Shown one piece after another: positions 1-5,811 of a stretch of DNA of 5,811 nt; positions within the stretch are counted from its first letter, which is position 1, and each line of letters begins with the position of its first letter. The notes beneath the pieces are model-generated. The model searched no databases, was not told the DNA's origin, and was given only the letters and a program-made list of their open reading frames with translations. Made by a program: the position numbers and the translations under genes. Origin of the DNA: Saccharicrinis sp041584155 (GTDB taxonomy: Bacteria > Bacteroidota > Bacteroidia > Bacteroidales > Marinilabiliaceae); assembly GCA_041584155.1 (NCBI GenBank), contig JBFHEL010000279.1, positions 1 to 5,811 on the forward strand, read 5' to 3'.

Positions 1-110
1 GCACAACAAGGTTTTGCTTCTTCGCTTACTTCTTCTTTTGCAGTTGCATTTCCAGCACAGCTTGTTGCCAATAATCCCAGGAACAAGGCAGATAATAATA
101 AATTTTTCAT
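1..110 (-). CDS. N-terminal part of a small secreted lipoprotein (runs off left edge)
   Basis: Reading the minus strand from an ATG at 110 gives an open frame to the window edge with 37 residues visible. It begins MKNLLLSALFLGLLATSC and continues AGNATAKEEVSEEAKPCCA. This is a typical type II (lipoprotein) signal peptide: a lysine near the N-terminus, a hydrophobic core at about residues 4-15, and a lipobox ATSC with the lipidated cysteine at residue 18. The mature part starts with a short Ala/Lys/Glu-rich linker and then a Cys-Cys pair at residues 35-36. The start is preceded by an A/T-rich leader (cctcaaaaga) without a strong Shine-Dalgarno, as is usual in Bacteroidota. The protein should be anchored in a membrane facing the periplasm or the surface. 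Its function cannot be told because the rest is missing. The CC pair could be a metal- or thiol-related motif, but that is a guess. Confidence 0.72.
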   Translation of the reverse strand, partial: MKNLLLSALFLGLLATSCAGNATAKEEVSEEAKPCC

Positions 111-252
111 TCTTTTGAGGTTTAAATAATTAGTATTTATATAATTGAAAATAGTGTTTTATTATATGCTTTTTGCTAAAAAGAAAATTGTATGGTTTGA
201 TAAAATACTCTTGCTAATCTTAAATTAATAAGGGGTAAACTTATCTGAAATA

Positions 253-260
253 CAAAAATA
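253..260 (-). promoter_or_regulatory. Possible -7 element for the left-edge lipoprotein gene
   Basis: On the minus strand this reads TATTTTTG, matching the Bacteroidota -7 consensus TAnnTTTG, and it is the only such match on that strand in the gap. No TTTG -33 partner is seen about 20 bases upstream. It would leave a 5' leader of roughly 135 bases. Both points make the call weak. Confidence 0.25.
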
Positions 261-432
261 ATATTTTTAACTTAAAGTAAGTACGGGGTAAGTATTAAAA
301 AGTTACTTTTCCTATAGATAATAATTATATTATATTAAATTTATAAATCCTTTTATTGTCATGGCTTGTCTAATAAGTTATGTAAAGTTAATATTTTTTT
401 GAATTATCCAATAGTAAAAGAATATTAAATTA

Positions 433-440
433 TATTTTTG
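433..440 (+). promoter_or_regulatory. Probable -7 promoter element of apbE
   Basis: TATTTTTG matches the Bacteroidota -7 consensus TAnnTTTG and lies 24 bases before the apbE ATG, which implies a short leader of about 15-20 bases. A TTTG at 398-401 is too far upstream (31-base spacer) to be a normal -33 element, so only half of the promoter matches the consensus. Confidence 0.45.
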
Positions 441-464
441 TGGGTCACCTAAATTTATATTCTC

Positions 465-1466
465 ATGAAGCATGTTTTTATTTTTTCATTGCTTGCCATT
501 TTGTTTTCCTGTAAGCCTGCATCACATGATTATACCAAGATCCAGGGTTCTGTTTTTGGTACCTTTTACCATGTTGTATACCAATCGGTGCAAGATAATG
601 ATTCCATAGATGAGGGTATTTTAAAGGAACTCAATAAAGTGGATTGGGCCTTGTCTACCTATAAAGATACTTCAGGAATTAGTAAATTTAATGTCAGCGA
701 AGTAGGGGTGAAGGTTGATTCCATGATGAAATATGTTTTTGATTCGGGCTTAAAGGTTTTTCATCAAACAAATGGTGCGTTTGATATGACAGTTGCTCCA
801 TTGGTGAATGCGTGGGGCTTTGGTTTTAAAAAGAAGGATAGTGTAACTTCGGAATTAATCGATTCCTTATTGGACTATATAGGTATGGATAAGGTGCATC
901 TGCAGGGTGATTTTTTAAGAAAAGTTAAGCCGGGAATTATGCTCGATGCCAGCGCTATCGCCAAAGGTTATGGTGTCGATGTAGTGGCTGATTATCTGGC
1001 TTCTCAGGGTATTGCTAATTATATGGTTGAAATTGGGGGTGAGATTAGGGTGGCCGGAGTGAATGATAAAGGTCTTTTATGGCGCGTAGGTATTGACAAA
1101 CCCATCGATGATCAGGCAGCTATAAGTCGCGAATTACAGGATATTATATCATTAAGTAATATGGGCATGGCAACCAGTGGCAATTATCGTAACTTTTATG
1201 TTAAAGATGGTAAAAAGTATGCTCATACCATCGATCCTAAGACTGGTTATCCCGTCCAGCACTCGCTTTTAAGTGCAACCATAGTAGCTCCAGAATGTAT
1301 GGTAGCCGACGCTTATGCAACGGCTTGTATGGTTATGGGGCTGAGTAAGAGTATGGAAGTTATTGAAAATCTTAGCGGCGCGGAGGCTTATTTTATTTAT
1401 ATCGATGATAATGGTGATACAAAAGTGAAGTTCACTCAGGGATTTGGTAAGCTTATTGTCCAATAA
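465..1466 (+). CDS. apbE: FAD:protein FMN transferase, ApbE family lipoprotein
   Basis: This 333-residue protein belongs to the ApbE family, which uses FAD and Mg2+ to attach FMN through a phosphoester bond to Thr/Ser of target proteins such as the NqrB/NqrC or RnfD/RnfG subunits. The N-terminus is a lipoprotein signal with lipobox LFSC (Cys16), so the enzyme should be membrane-anchored on the periplasmic side. Family motifs occur in order: LSTYKDTSGISKFN at 63-76, GAFDMTVAPLVNAWGFG at 104-120, LDASAIAKGYGVD at 160-172, the EIGGE turn at 189-193, ATSGNYRNF at 236-244, HTIDPKTGYPV at 254-264 and the metal-binding DAYAT at 282-286. Length and motif set indicate an intact, active enzyme. The ATG at 465 places the signal peptide correctly and follows a -7 element closely. 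No nqr or rnf genes lie in the window, so the target is unknown. The convergent small membrane protein downstream may be a functional partner (inference). Confidence 0.95.
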   Translation: MKHVFIFSLLAILFSCKPASHDYTKIQGSVFGTFYHVVYQSVQDNDSIDEGILKELNKVDWALSTYKDTSGISKFNVSEVGVKVDSMMKYVFDSGLKVFHQTNGAFDMTVAPLVNAWGFGFKKKDSVTSELIDSLLDYIGMDKVHLQGDFLRKVKPGIMLDASAIAKGYGVDVVADYLASQGIANYMVEIGGEIRVAGVNDKGLLWRVGIDKPIDDQAAISRELQDIISLSNMGMATSGNYRNFYVKDGKKYAHTIDPKTGYPVQHSLLSATIVAPECMVADAYATACMVMGLSKSMEVIENLSGAEAYFIYIDDNGDTKVKFTQGFGKLIVQ

Positions 1467-1496
1467 GTTGAACTTAGTATAAAAAATGAATAGGAA

Positions 1497-1516
1497 GAGC
1501 CTGATTGATCAGGCTC
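1497..1516. terminator. Hairpin between convergent apbE and the small membrane protein gene
   Basis: A perfect 8-bp stem, GAGCCTGA with TCAGGCTC, encloses a 4-base loop (TTGA). It lies 30 bases after the apbE stop and 18 bases after the stop of the convergent minus-strand gene. There is no T-run after it on the plus strand. Read on the minus strand the stem is followed by a T-rich tract including TTTTTT (complement of 1481-1486). It may therefore terminate mainly the minus-strand transcript, and perhaps both. Confidence 0.6.
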
Positions 1517-1534
1517 CATTACTCTGGCATTGTT

Positions 1535-1777
1535 TTAGCAGCTGAGAGTTTGACTATCTCCTTCCTTGTCCAAATGCAGGGGTTTAATTTTGATTGAGGC
1601 CTTTTGTGCCAGTCTGTCCTGTGTTGTAGCGCAGGAAATACCCCTTTTTCTCATGTCTTTATTGCTTCCGATATGAATGTTCGGGAATTTCCCGTTTTTT
1701 TTAATCAATATGCTAATGGCCATTAGTATAAAAACTATCCCTACTAATACCACACTTAATAATAATACCTTTAACAT
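1535..1777 (-). CDS. Small single-pass membrane protein with conserved-looking Cys motif, possible NqrM-like maturation factor
   Basis: This 80-residue protein has one hydrophobic segment at about residues 2-25 followed by KK, suggesting an N-terminal membrane anchor. A basic, motif-like stretch comes next: GKFPNIHIGSNK (29-40), then MRKRGISCATTQD (42-54) with Cys49. The tail is hydrophilic and ends in Cys80. I recall similar short proteins annotated only as 'membrane or secreted protein' in Bacteroidota, some near apbE or nqr genes, but this memory cannot be checked here. In proteobacteria the small Cys-containing membrane protein NqrM (DUF539) acts with ApbE in Na+-NQR maturation. The size, topology and apbE neighbour fit an analogous role, but only two Cys are present instead of the NqrM cysteine cluster, so the assignment is inference. 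A strong promoter match 23-56 bases upstream and the coherent motif support a real gene rather than a chance frame. Confidence 0.8.
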   Translation of the reverse strand: MLKVLLLSVVLVGIVFILMAISILIKKNGKFPNIHIGSNKDMRKRGISCATTQDRLAQKASIKIKPLHLDKEGDSQTLSC

Positions 1778-1799
1778 GGTTATTCGATTTTTAAAGATG

Positions 1800-1833
1800 C
1801 AAAAATACGCTTTTTTCTTTCTTAATAAACAAA
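1800..1833 (-). promoter_or_regulatory. Bacteroidota-type promoter of the small membrane protein gene
   Basis: On the minus strand a -33 element TTTG (1833 to 1830) is followed after 22 bases by TATTTTTG (1807 to 1800), a full match to TAnnTTTG. Transcription would start near 1793, about 15-18 bases before the ATG at 1777. Both elements and the spacing fit the Bacteroidota housekeeping sigma factor consensus, making this the best promoter in the window. Confidence 0.65.
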
Positions 1834-1885
1834 GTAACTCTTAATATGTTTGAAGAGTGGAAAGAGCAGGAAAAATCTTATTAGT

Positions 1886-1916
1886 TTTGTAAACGAATTA
1901 AATGAAGTTTAATTTG
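1886..1916 (+). promoter_or_regulatory. Candidate promoter of the fused E1 gene
   Basis: TTTG (1886-1889) is followed after 19 bases by TTAATTTG (1909-1916), which differs from TAnnTTTG only at the second base. It would start transcription near 1923 and leave a leader of about 140 bases. A separate exact TAGTTTTG lies at 1882-1889 and a TATGTTTG at 1845-1852, but neither has a well-spaced -33 partner. Which one is used cannot be decided from sequence alone. Confidence 0.3.
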
Positions 1917-2061
1917 TAGTATTGAACCAAACAAAAAACAATTGGTATCTTTTTGTGATAGGGTAAGCAAATCACAGAAGGCATATTGTTATTCAGTCCT
2001 GATACTTTACACTTTATTACCTTGTGTATAGTTTACTAATATTTAATTGCATTAAAAAGTT

Positions 2062-4482
2062 ATGATCTCAAATTCAGGAATCAGTTTTGATGAGTTTAGA
2101 AAAGAGGTATTAAATGATTACCGAACAGGTTATATAAGTCGTAATTTGAGCCTTATTGGAAGAAAAGAAGTGCTTACCGGTAAGGCTAAGTTTGGTATTT
2201 TTGGCGATGGGAAGGAAGTGGCTCAGTTGGCTATGGCGAAACAGTTTAAAAAGGGAGATTGGCGATCCGGTTATTATCGCGATCAAACATTTATGCTCGC
2301 TGCAGGCATGACAAATCCCTTTGCTTTTTTTGCATCTTTGTATGGAGAAACAGATACCAATTTGAATCCTGATAATGGAGGGCGCTCTTTTAATAACCAT
2401 TTTGGAACGCGTACCATCACCGATTCAGGAGAGTGGAAAGATATTGCCAATATTAAGTGTACTTCGTCAGATATTTCACCAACAGCAGGACAAATGCCCC
2501 GTCTGGTTGGTTTAGCTTACGCTTCTAAACTCTATCGTAATAACCCGGCCTTAAGAGAGTACAGCCAGTTTAGTCATGAAGGAAATGAAGTGGCTTTTGG
2601 TACCATAGGCGACGCCAGTACTTCAGAGGGGCATTTCTTTGAAACCTTAAATGCTGCAGCGGTTCATCAAATACCTTTGGCTATTTCAGTTTGGGATGAT
2701 GGTTATGGTATTTCGGTTCCCAAAAGTGTACAAACCGTAAAAGAAAGTATCTCATCGGCTTTAAAAGGTTTTGAAAAAGCAGCGAAGGATAAAAGTGGAA
2801 TCGTTATTTATAAGGTGAAGGGCTGGGATTATGCAGGCCTTTGTCAGGCCTATGAGGAGGGTATTGGTAAATGCCGTAAGGATCATGTGCCTGTTATGTT
2901 TCACGTAGATGAATTAACACAGCCTATAGGGCATTCTACCTCGGGTTCTCATGAACGTTATAAGTCAGAAGAGCGTTTAAGGTGGGAACAGGATTTTGAT
3001 TGTCTGTTGAAGATGAGGGAATGGATTTTAGAACGTACCTTGGCTAATGCCGAAGAATTGGATCAGATTGAGAAGGAGGCATTGGAAGAAGCTAAAAGTG
3101 CACAAAAGAAAGCCTGGAATCAGTTTTTAAGTACCATTAAAAAGGAACGAGATGACTTGCTGGCGGTGATTGACCAAAAGACATGCGTTTGCAACGAAAT
3201 AAATGATGGCAAGATTAAAGAGCTGGTCAATAACATGAATAATGCCTATCATTTAAATAGAAAAGAAATTTTGTCAACAGCGCGCAAAATTCTCCGTCAT
3301 ATATGTACTTCCTGCGATAAGCCGGGCAGTTTAAAAGGAGCCTTGCAGCAATGGATTGCTGACTACAGAGCAAAAGCACATGTGTTATATAACGACCGTT
3401 TGTATGCCGAAGATGAGTTTGCTGCCATTAAAGTACCTGTTGTGCCTCCTCATTATCCGGCCGATGTAGAAAAAGTACCCGGTCGCGAGATATTAAGAGA
3501 TAACTTTGATAAGTTGTTTGAGCAAATCCCTCAGTTAGTGTCCTTTGGCGAGGATACGGGAGTATTGGGTGGGGTTAATCAGTCGATGGAAGGTCTGCAA
3601 AAAAAGCATGGAAAGATGCGTATCTGGGATGAAGGCATACGTGAGACTACCATTATTGGAACAGGATTGGGATTGGCCCTTCGGGGATTAAGACCGATAG
3701 CTGAGATACAATATTTTGATTACCTGATGTATGGCTTGCAAACATTGAGCGACGATGTAGCTACCTTGCGCTATCGTACCAAAGGAGGGCAAAAGGCACC
3801 TATGATTGTACGTACACGAGGGCATCGTTTGGAAGGTATATGGCATTCAGGTTCCCCAACAAGTATGGTCATTAATTCCATACGTGGTGTTTATGTGTGT
3901 GTGCCTCGCGATATGACACGAGCCGCCGGGATGTACAATACACTGCTTAAGGGCGATGACCCCGGATTGGTCATTGAGCCCCTGAATGGATACCGTATTC
4001 GTGAACCACGTCCTGATAATATAGGGCAGTTTAATGTGCCGCTGGGAATACCGGAGATATTGCATGTGGGTAATGATGTAACCTTGGTTACCTATGGATC
4101 TTGTGTGAGGATTGCACAGGAAGCGGTGGAACAATTACTGGAGGTTGGAATATCTGTGGAGCTGATTGATGTGCAAACGCTGTTGCCTTTTGATAGGTAT
4201 GGCGTAATACTGGAGTCTATCAGAAAAACCAATCGGATAGTGTTTTTTGATGAGGATGTGCCGGGAGGTACTACCGCTTTTATGATGCAACAGGTTATTG
4301 AAAAGCAGGATGGCTATAAATTCCTCGATTCAACACCTAAAACGGTGACTGCCAAAGATCATCGCCCTGCCTTCGGGACTGATGGGGATTATTTTTCCAA
4401 TCCCAGTGCTGAGGATGTGTATGAGACTATTTATGATATGATGAATGAATCAGCACCGGGTAAATTTCCCGAGATTTATTAA
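2062..4482 (+). CDS. Fused 2-oxoacid dehydrogenase E1 alpha/beta subunit (branched-chain type likely)
   Basis: This 806-residue protein is the thiamine diphosphate-dependent decarboxylating E1 component of a 2-oxoacid dehydrogenase complex, with alpha and beta subunits in one chain. It decarboxylates a 2-oxoacid and passes the acyl group to lipoyl-E2 in the cytoplasm. The alpha part (about 1-355) shows YYRDQ (71-75), SPTAGQMPRLVG (139-150), the ThDP/Mg motif GDASTSEG (183-190) ending in WDDGYGIS (211-218), and the GHSTSG loop (290-295). A charged helical linker follows (about 356-470). The beta part (about 472-806) shows SFGEDTG (494-500), the expected catalytic Glu528 in IRETTIIG, GLRPIAEIQYFDY (542-554) and HSGSP (595-599). 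The GHSTS loop resembles branched-chain 2-oxoacid (2-oxoisovalerate) E1 more than pyruvate E1, but substrate is not proven. NN of the usual ThDP motif is DD here. C375/C377 and C415/C418 form CxC and CxxC pairs in the linker. No E2 or E3 gene is adjacent, so the gene is probably transcribed alone. Confidence 0.93.
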   Translation: MISNSGISFDEFRKEVLNDYRTGYISRNLSLIGRKEVLTGKAKFGIFGDGKEVAQLAMAKQFKKGDWRSGYYRDQTFMLAAGMTNPFAFFASLYGETDTNLNPDNGGRSFNNHFGTRTITDSGEWKDIANIKCTSSDISPTAGQMPRLVGLAYASKLYRNNPALREYSQFSHEGNEVAFGTIGDASTSEGHFFETLNAAAVHQIPLAISVWDDGYGISVPKSVQTVKESISSALKGFEKAAKDKSGIVIYKVKGWDYAGLCQAYEEGIGKCRKDHVPVMFHVDELTQPIGHSTSGSHERYKSEERLRWEQDFDCLLKMREWILERTLANAEELDQIEKEALEEAKSAQKKAWNQFLSTIKKERDDLLAVIDQKTCVCNEINDGKIKELVNNMNNAYHLNRKEILSTARKILRHICTSCDKPGSLKGALQQWIADYRAKAHVLYNDRLYAEDEFAAIKVPVVPPHYPADVEKVPGREILRDNFDKLFEQIPQLVSFGEDTGVLGGVNQSMEGLQKKHGKMRIWDEGIRETTIIGTGLGLALRGLRPIAEIQYFDYLMYGLQTLSDDVATLRYRTKGGQKAPMIVRTRGHRLEGIWHSGSPTSMVINSIRGVYVCVPRDMTRAAGMYNTLLKGDDPGLVIEPLNGYRIREPRPDNIGQFNVPLGIPEILHVGNDVTLVTYGSCVRIAQEAVEQLLEVGISVELIDVQTLLPFDRYGVILESIRKTNRIVFFDEDVPGGTTAFMMQQVIEKQDGYKFLDSTPKTVTAKDHRPAFGTDGDYFSNPSAEDVYETIYDMMNESAPGKFPEIY

Positions 4483-4513
4483 GTTTCAGGCAATGTAATG
4501 ATTCTAATGTAAC

Positions 4514-4567
4514 TACTCATCAGTTAACTATGCGTTTAAATCCATAGTTAACTGATGAGTATTTTTT
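4514..4567. terminator. Long perfect inverted repeat, terminator between convergent E1 and CapA-family genes
   Basis: Two 19-base arms, TACTCATCAGTTAACTATG (4514-4532) and its exact reverse complement (4543-4561), enclose a 10-base loop. TTTTTT follows directly on the plus strand (4562-4567), making a rho-independent terminator for the E1 gene, whose stop is 31 bases upstream. It also lies 13 bases past the stop of the minus-strand CapA-family gene and may act on that transcript too, although no clear T-run follows in that direction. The stem is unusually long and AT-rich (6 G/C of 19). Confidence 0.85.
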
Positions 4568-4574
4568 GTGCTTA

Positions 4575-5714
4575 TTAGTGGCGTATTGGCCAGTATTTAT
4601 CAGAGATCTCATTGATTGAAAAGGGAGTCAGTAAATCAAGGCCTTTAGGTTTTATTTTTTTCTCAAAAGGCATGCTGAACTCACCACTATCTTCAAACAT
4701 TAATCTGCCATTGAGCTCAGGAAAATCTATTCTTGTCAGGTCTTTTATTTTATAAATAACAGCCTTGCTTTCGTCGTAGGTAAGTGCTACGTTTTTAATT
4801 TGTTTGAACGGGATGATTTGTCCCTTAATAAATTCCCCTTTTGTATTGGTATACACTTTAACGATGGGGGTTAGTGCATTGGGACCGGTAAGGTTAAAGC
4901 GCGAATAGGTGGCAAAATTGCCCAGACTATAAGCGATAAATCTGTTTTTGTATACTTCAATGGCCCGGCAAACATGAGGGCCATGACCAAAAATAATATC
5001 TGCACCGGCGTCAATCATAGCATGTGCAAATTCATAAACGTTGCTTCTGTTTTCGCCGTAAAAGGTTTCTTTTTGGCGGGTAATGTGTTGGTGTTCAGCT
5101 CCCTCTGCTCCTCCGTGAAATGAAACGATAACAATATTGCAGGAGTCCTTTAGATTTTTAACCAGCTGTATAGCAGTGGGCAGATCATTAATGTCTACGG
5201 TGCCTGTGTTAGGCGAAAATGCGGCTAAACCAATTTTAAGTCCTTTGTCACTTACAATTGCTGTTGGTTTATCGATTAGGCCAGACCAGGCAATATCTAG
5301 TTTATCGAGATGATAACGTGTGGTTTGCATACCCGCCTGACCAAAATCTCGAATGTGATTATTGGCCAGATTCAAAAAATCAAATCCCATCTCTTTGAGC
5401 ACCAGGCCATATTTCTCAGGCATTTTAAACGCATAACATTTGGTGGTGTCCTTGCAGCTTTTTACCACAGGACCTTCGTCCAATAAAGATGTTTCCAGGT
5501 TACCAAAAGTTATGTCGGCACTTTTTAAATAAGGAATTGCTTCCGATACATAGGGCATGGGATCATTGTTGGGAGGCAGGTATTTCTTATCCGGAAAATC
5601 AGTGCCCAGCATCATATCTCCCACACCAATAAAGGAAATAATAGAGTCATTTTGTGCAAAAAAACTACTTGTACCAAGAAGTGTAGTGAGTAAAAGTGTA
5701 AAAACAAATTTCAT
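4575..5714 (-). CDS. Exported CapA-family (PGA_cap) metallophosphoesterase-like protein
   Basis: This is a CapA/YwtB-type protein, a family with a calcineurin-like metallophosphoesterase fold named after a poly-gamma-glutamate capsule protein. I start it at the ATG at 5714 (379 residues), since this puts a clean signal peptide at the N-terminus: MKFVFTLLLTTLLGTSSFFA with probable cleavage after Ala20. The longer frame from a TTG at 5735 adds seven polar residues before the signal. Motifs in order are GVGDMMLGTDF (30-40), GNLETSL (71-77), NLANNHIRDFG (115-125), SFHGG (198-202), FGHGPHV (242-248) and SLGNF (263-267), supplying the Asp, Asn and His residues expected at the metal site. C87 and C93 could form a periplasmic disulfide. 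No other capsule genes (capB, capC) are nearby, so a capsule role is not supported. Solo CapA proteins are common and their substrates mostly unknown. The gene is convergent with the E1 gene, and no clear promoter was found upstream. Confidence 0.9.
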   Translation of the reverse strand: MKFVFTLLLTTLLGTSSFFAQNDSIISFIGVGDMMLGTDFPDKKYLPPNNDPMPYVSEAIPYLKSADITFGNLETSLLDEGPVVKSCKDTTKCYAFKMPEKYGLVLKEMGFDFLNLANNHIRDFGQAGMQTTRYHLDKLDIAWSGLIDKPTAIVSDKGLKIGLAAFSPNTGTVDINDLPTAIQLVKNLKDSCNIVIVSFHGGAEGAEHQHITRQKETFYGENRSNVYEFAHAMIDAGADIIFGHGPHVCRAIEVYKNRFIAYSLGNFATYSRFNLTGPNALTPIVKVYTNTKGEFIKGQIIPFKQIKNVALTYDESKAVIYKIKDLTRIDFPELNGRLMFEDSGEFSMPFEKKIKPKGLDLLTPFSINEISDKYWPIRH

Positions 5715-5750
5715 GTGTTTATAATTTTCTTTCAATGGTCATATAGCCTG

Positions 5751-5767
5751 TCCCGCGAAATGCGGGA
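5751..5767. repeat. Short GC-rich hairpin, possibly a dispersed intergenic repeat
   Basis: TCCCGC (5751-5756) and GCGGGA (5762-5767) form a perfect 6-bp stem around the loop GAAAT, preceded by CCTG. It is GC-rich in an AT-rich gap. No T-run follows on either strand, so it is not a clear terminator. From memory, similar CCTGTCCCG...CGGGA hairpins recur between genes in Bacteroidota genomes, which would make this a small REP-like element. One copy in this window cannot prove that. Confidence 0.45.
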
Positions 5768-5780
5768 GAACTCGCCAGAA

Positions 5781-5810
5781 TTAATCATCCTTTTGTGTGC
5801 GAAACAATTC
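5781..5810 (-). CDS. Possible C-terminal tail of a minus-strand gene (runs off right edge)
   Basis: On the minus strand the frame ending at a TAA at 5781-5783 reads ELFRTQKDD then stop, and it is open to the window edge. The highly charged tail is compatible with a protein C-terminus, and the stop sits 13 bases before the 5751-5767 hairpin. Nine residues are too few to distinguish a real gene end from chance, and no family can be named. Confidence 0.2.
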   Translation of the reverse strand, partial: ELFRTQKDD

Positions 5811-5811
5811 C

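Larger units (their letters stand above)
111..464. other. Divergent AT-rich intergenic region without a gene
   Basis: These 354 bases separate the minus-strand lipoprotein gene from plus-strand apbE. Stop codons are dense and I find no convincing small gene. The region holds a TAnnTTTG-like element for each strand (253-260 minus, 433-440 plus). The 7-mer GGGGTAA occurs twice in the same orientation, at 232-238 and 285-291, standing out in otherwise very AT-rich sequence. The repeat could be a regulator site, but two copies of a 7-mer are weak evidence. No RNA gene or riboswitch was recognised. Confidence 0.6.

Noticed and set aside
1269..1463. 64-residue minus-strand open frame inside apbE
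   Set aside because: It lies fully within the well-supported apbE coding region, has no family motif, and is a shadow of the plus-strand codons.
1926..1946. ACCAA / TTGGT inverted repeat before the E1 gene
   Set aside because: Only five base pairs around an 11-base A-rich loop; in AT-rich sequence this is expected by chance and no regulator or terminator can be argued.
2110..2400. 96-residue minus-strand open frame inside the E1 gene
   Set aside because: It overlaps the conserved E1 alpha N-terminal region on the other strand and has an unremarkable composition with no motif.
3847..4134. 95-residue minus-strand open frame inside the E1 gene
   Set aside because: It is antisense to the conserved E1 beta domain, and its His/Thr-rich composition is typical of a shadow frame.
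4492..4512. Two direct copies of AATGTAA after the E1 stop
   Set aside because: A low-complexity 7-mer repeated twice in AT-rich sequence with no link to any other element.
5715..5735. Seven-residue N-terminal extension of the CapA-family protein from a TTG start
   Set aside because: The ATG at 5714 gives a normal signal peptide at the very N-terminus. The extension MKENYKH adds only polar residues ahead of it and uses a rare start codon.

Overview
This window looks like chromosomal DNA from a member of the Bacteroidota, probably Bacteroidia or a relative. Four things support this. The intergenic DNA is very AT-rich. Starts are preceded by A/T-rich leaders without clear Shine-Dalgarno sequences. 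Bacteroidota-type promoter motifs (TTTG about 20 bases before TAnnTTTG) are present. The E1 alpha and beta subunits of a 2-oxoacid dehydrogenase are fused in one chain, an arrangement common in this phylum. No mobile element, CRISPR array, tRNA or rRNA was seen.

Layout from left to right: (1) the first 110 bases hold the start of a minus-strand lipoprotein that runs off the left edge. (2) A 354-base AT-rich divergent intergenic region follows. (3) A plus-strand apbE gene encodes a lipoprotein FAD:protein FMN transferase (465-1466). (4) A compact hairpin lies at 1497-1516. (5) A minus-strand gene for an 80-residue, single-membrane-segment, cysteine-containing protein (1535-1777) converges on apbE and has the best promoter in the window. 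(6) A large plus-strand gene encodes a fused E1 alpha/beta 2-oxoacid dehydrogenase of 806 residues (2062-4482). (7) A perfect 19-bp inverted repeat with a T-run acts as a terminator (4514-4567). (8) A minus-strand exported CapA-family metallophosphoesterase-like protein (4575-5714) converges on the E1 gene. (9) A short GC-rich hairpin and a possible C-terminal tail of another minus-strand gene lie at the right edge.

Most genes appear to be transcribed singly: they alternate in strand and are separated by terminator-like hairpins, so the window is not one operon. The one plausible functional pairing is apbE with the small membrane protein. ApbE attaches FMN covalently to subunits of Na+-NQR/RNF-type complexes, and in proteobacteria a small Cys-containing membrane protein, NqrM, works beside ApbE in Na+-NQR maturation. 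Assigning that role here is inference. The E1 protein probably feeds branched-chain or related acyl-CoA production with E2 and E3 encoded elsewhere. I see no clear evidence of an undescribed multi-gene system. The points most worth a second look are the small apbE neighbour, the DD-for-NN change in the thiamine diphosphate motif of the E1 fusion, and the cysteine pairs in its linker.
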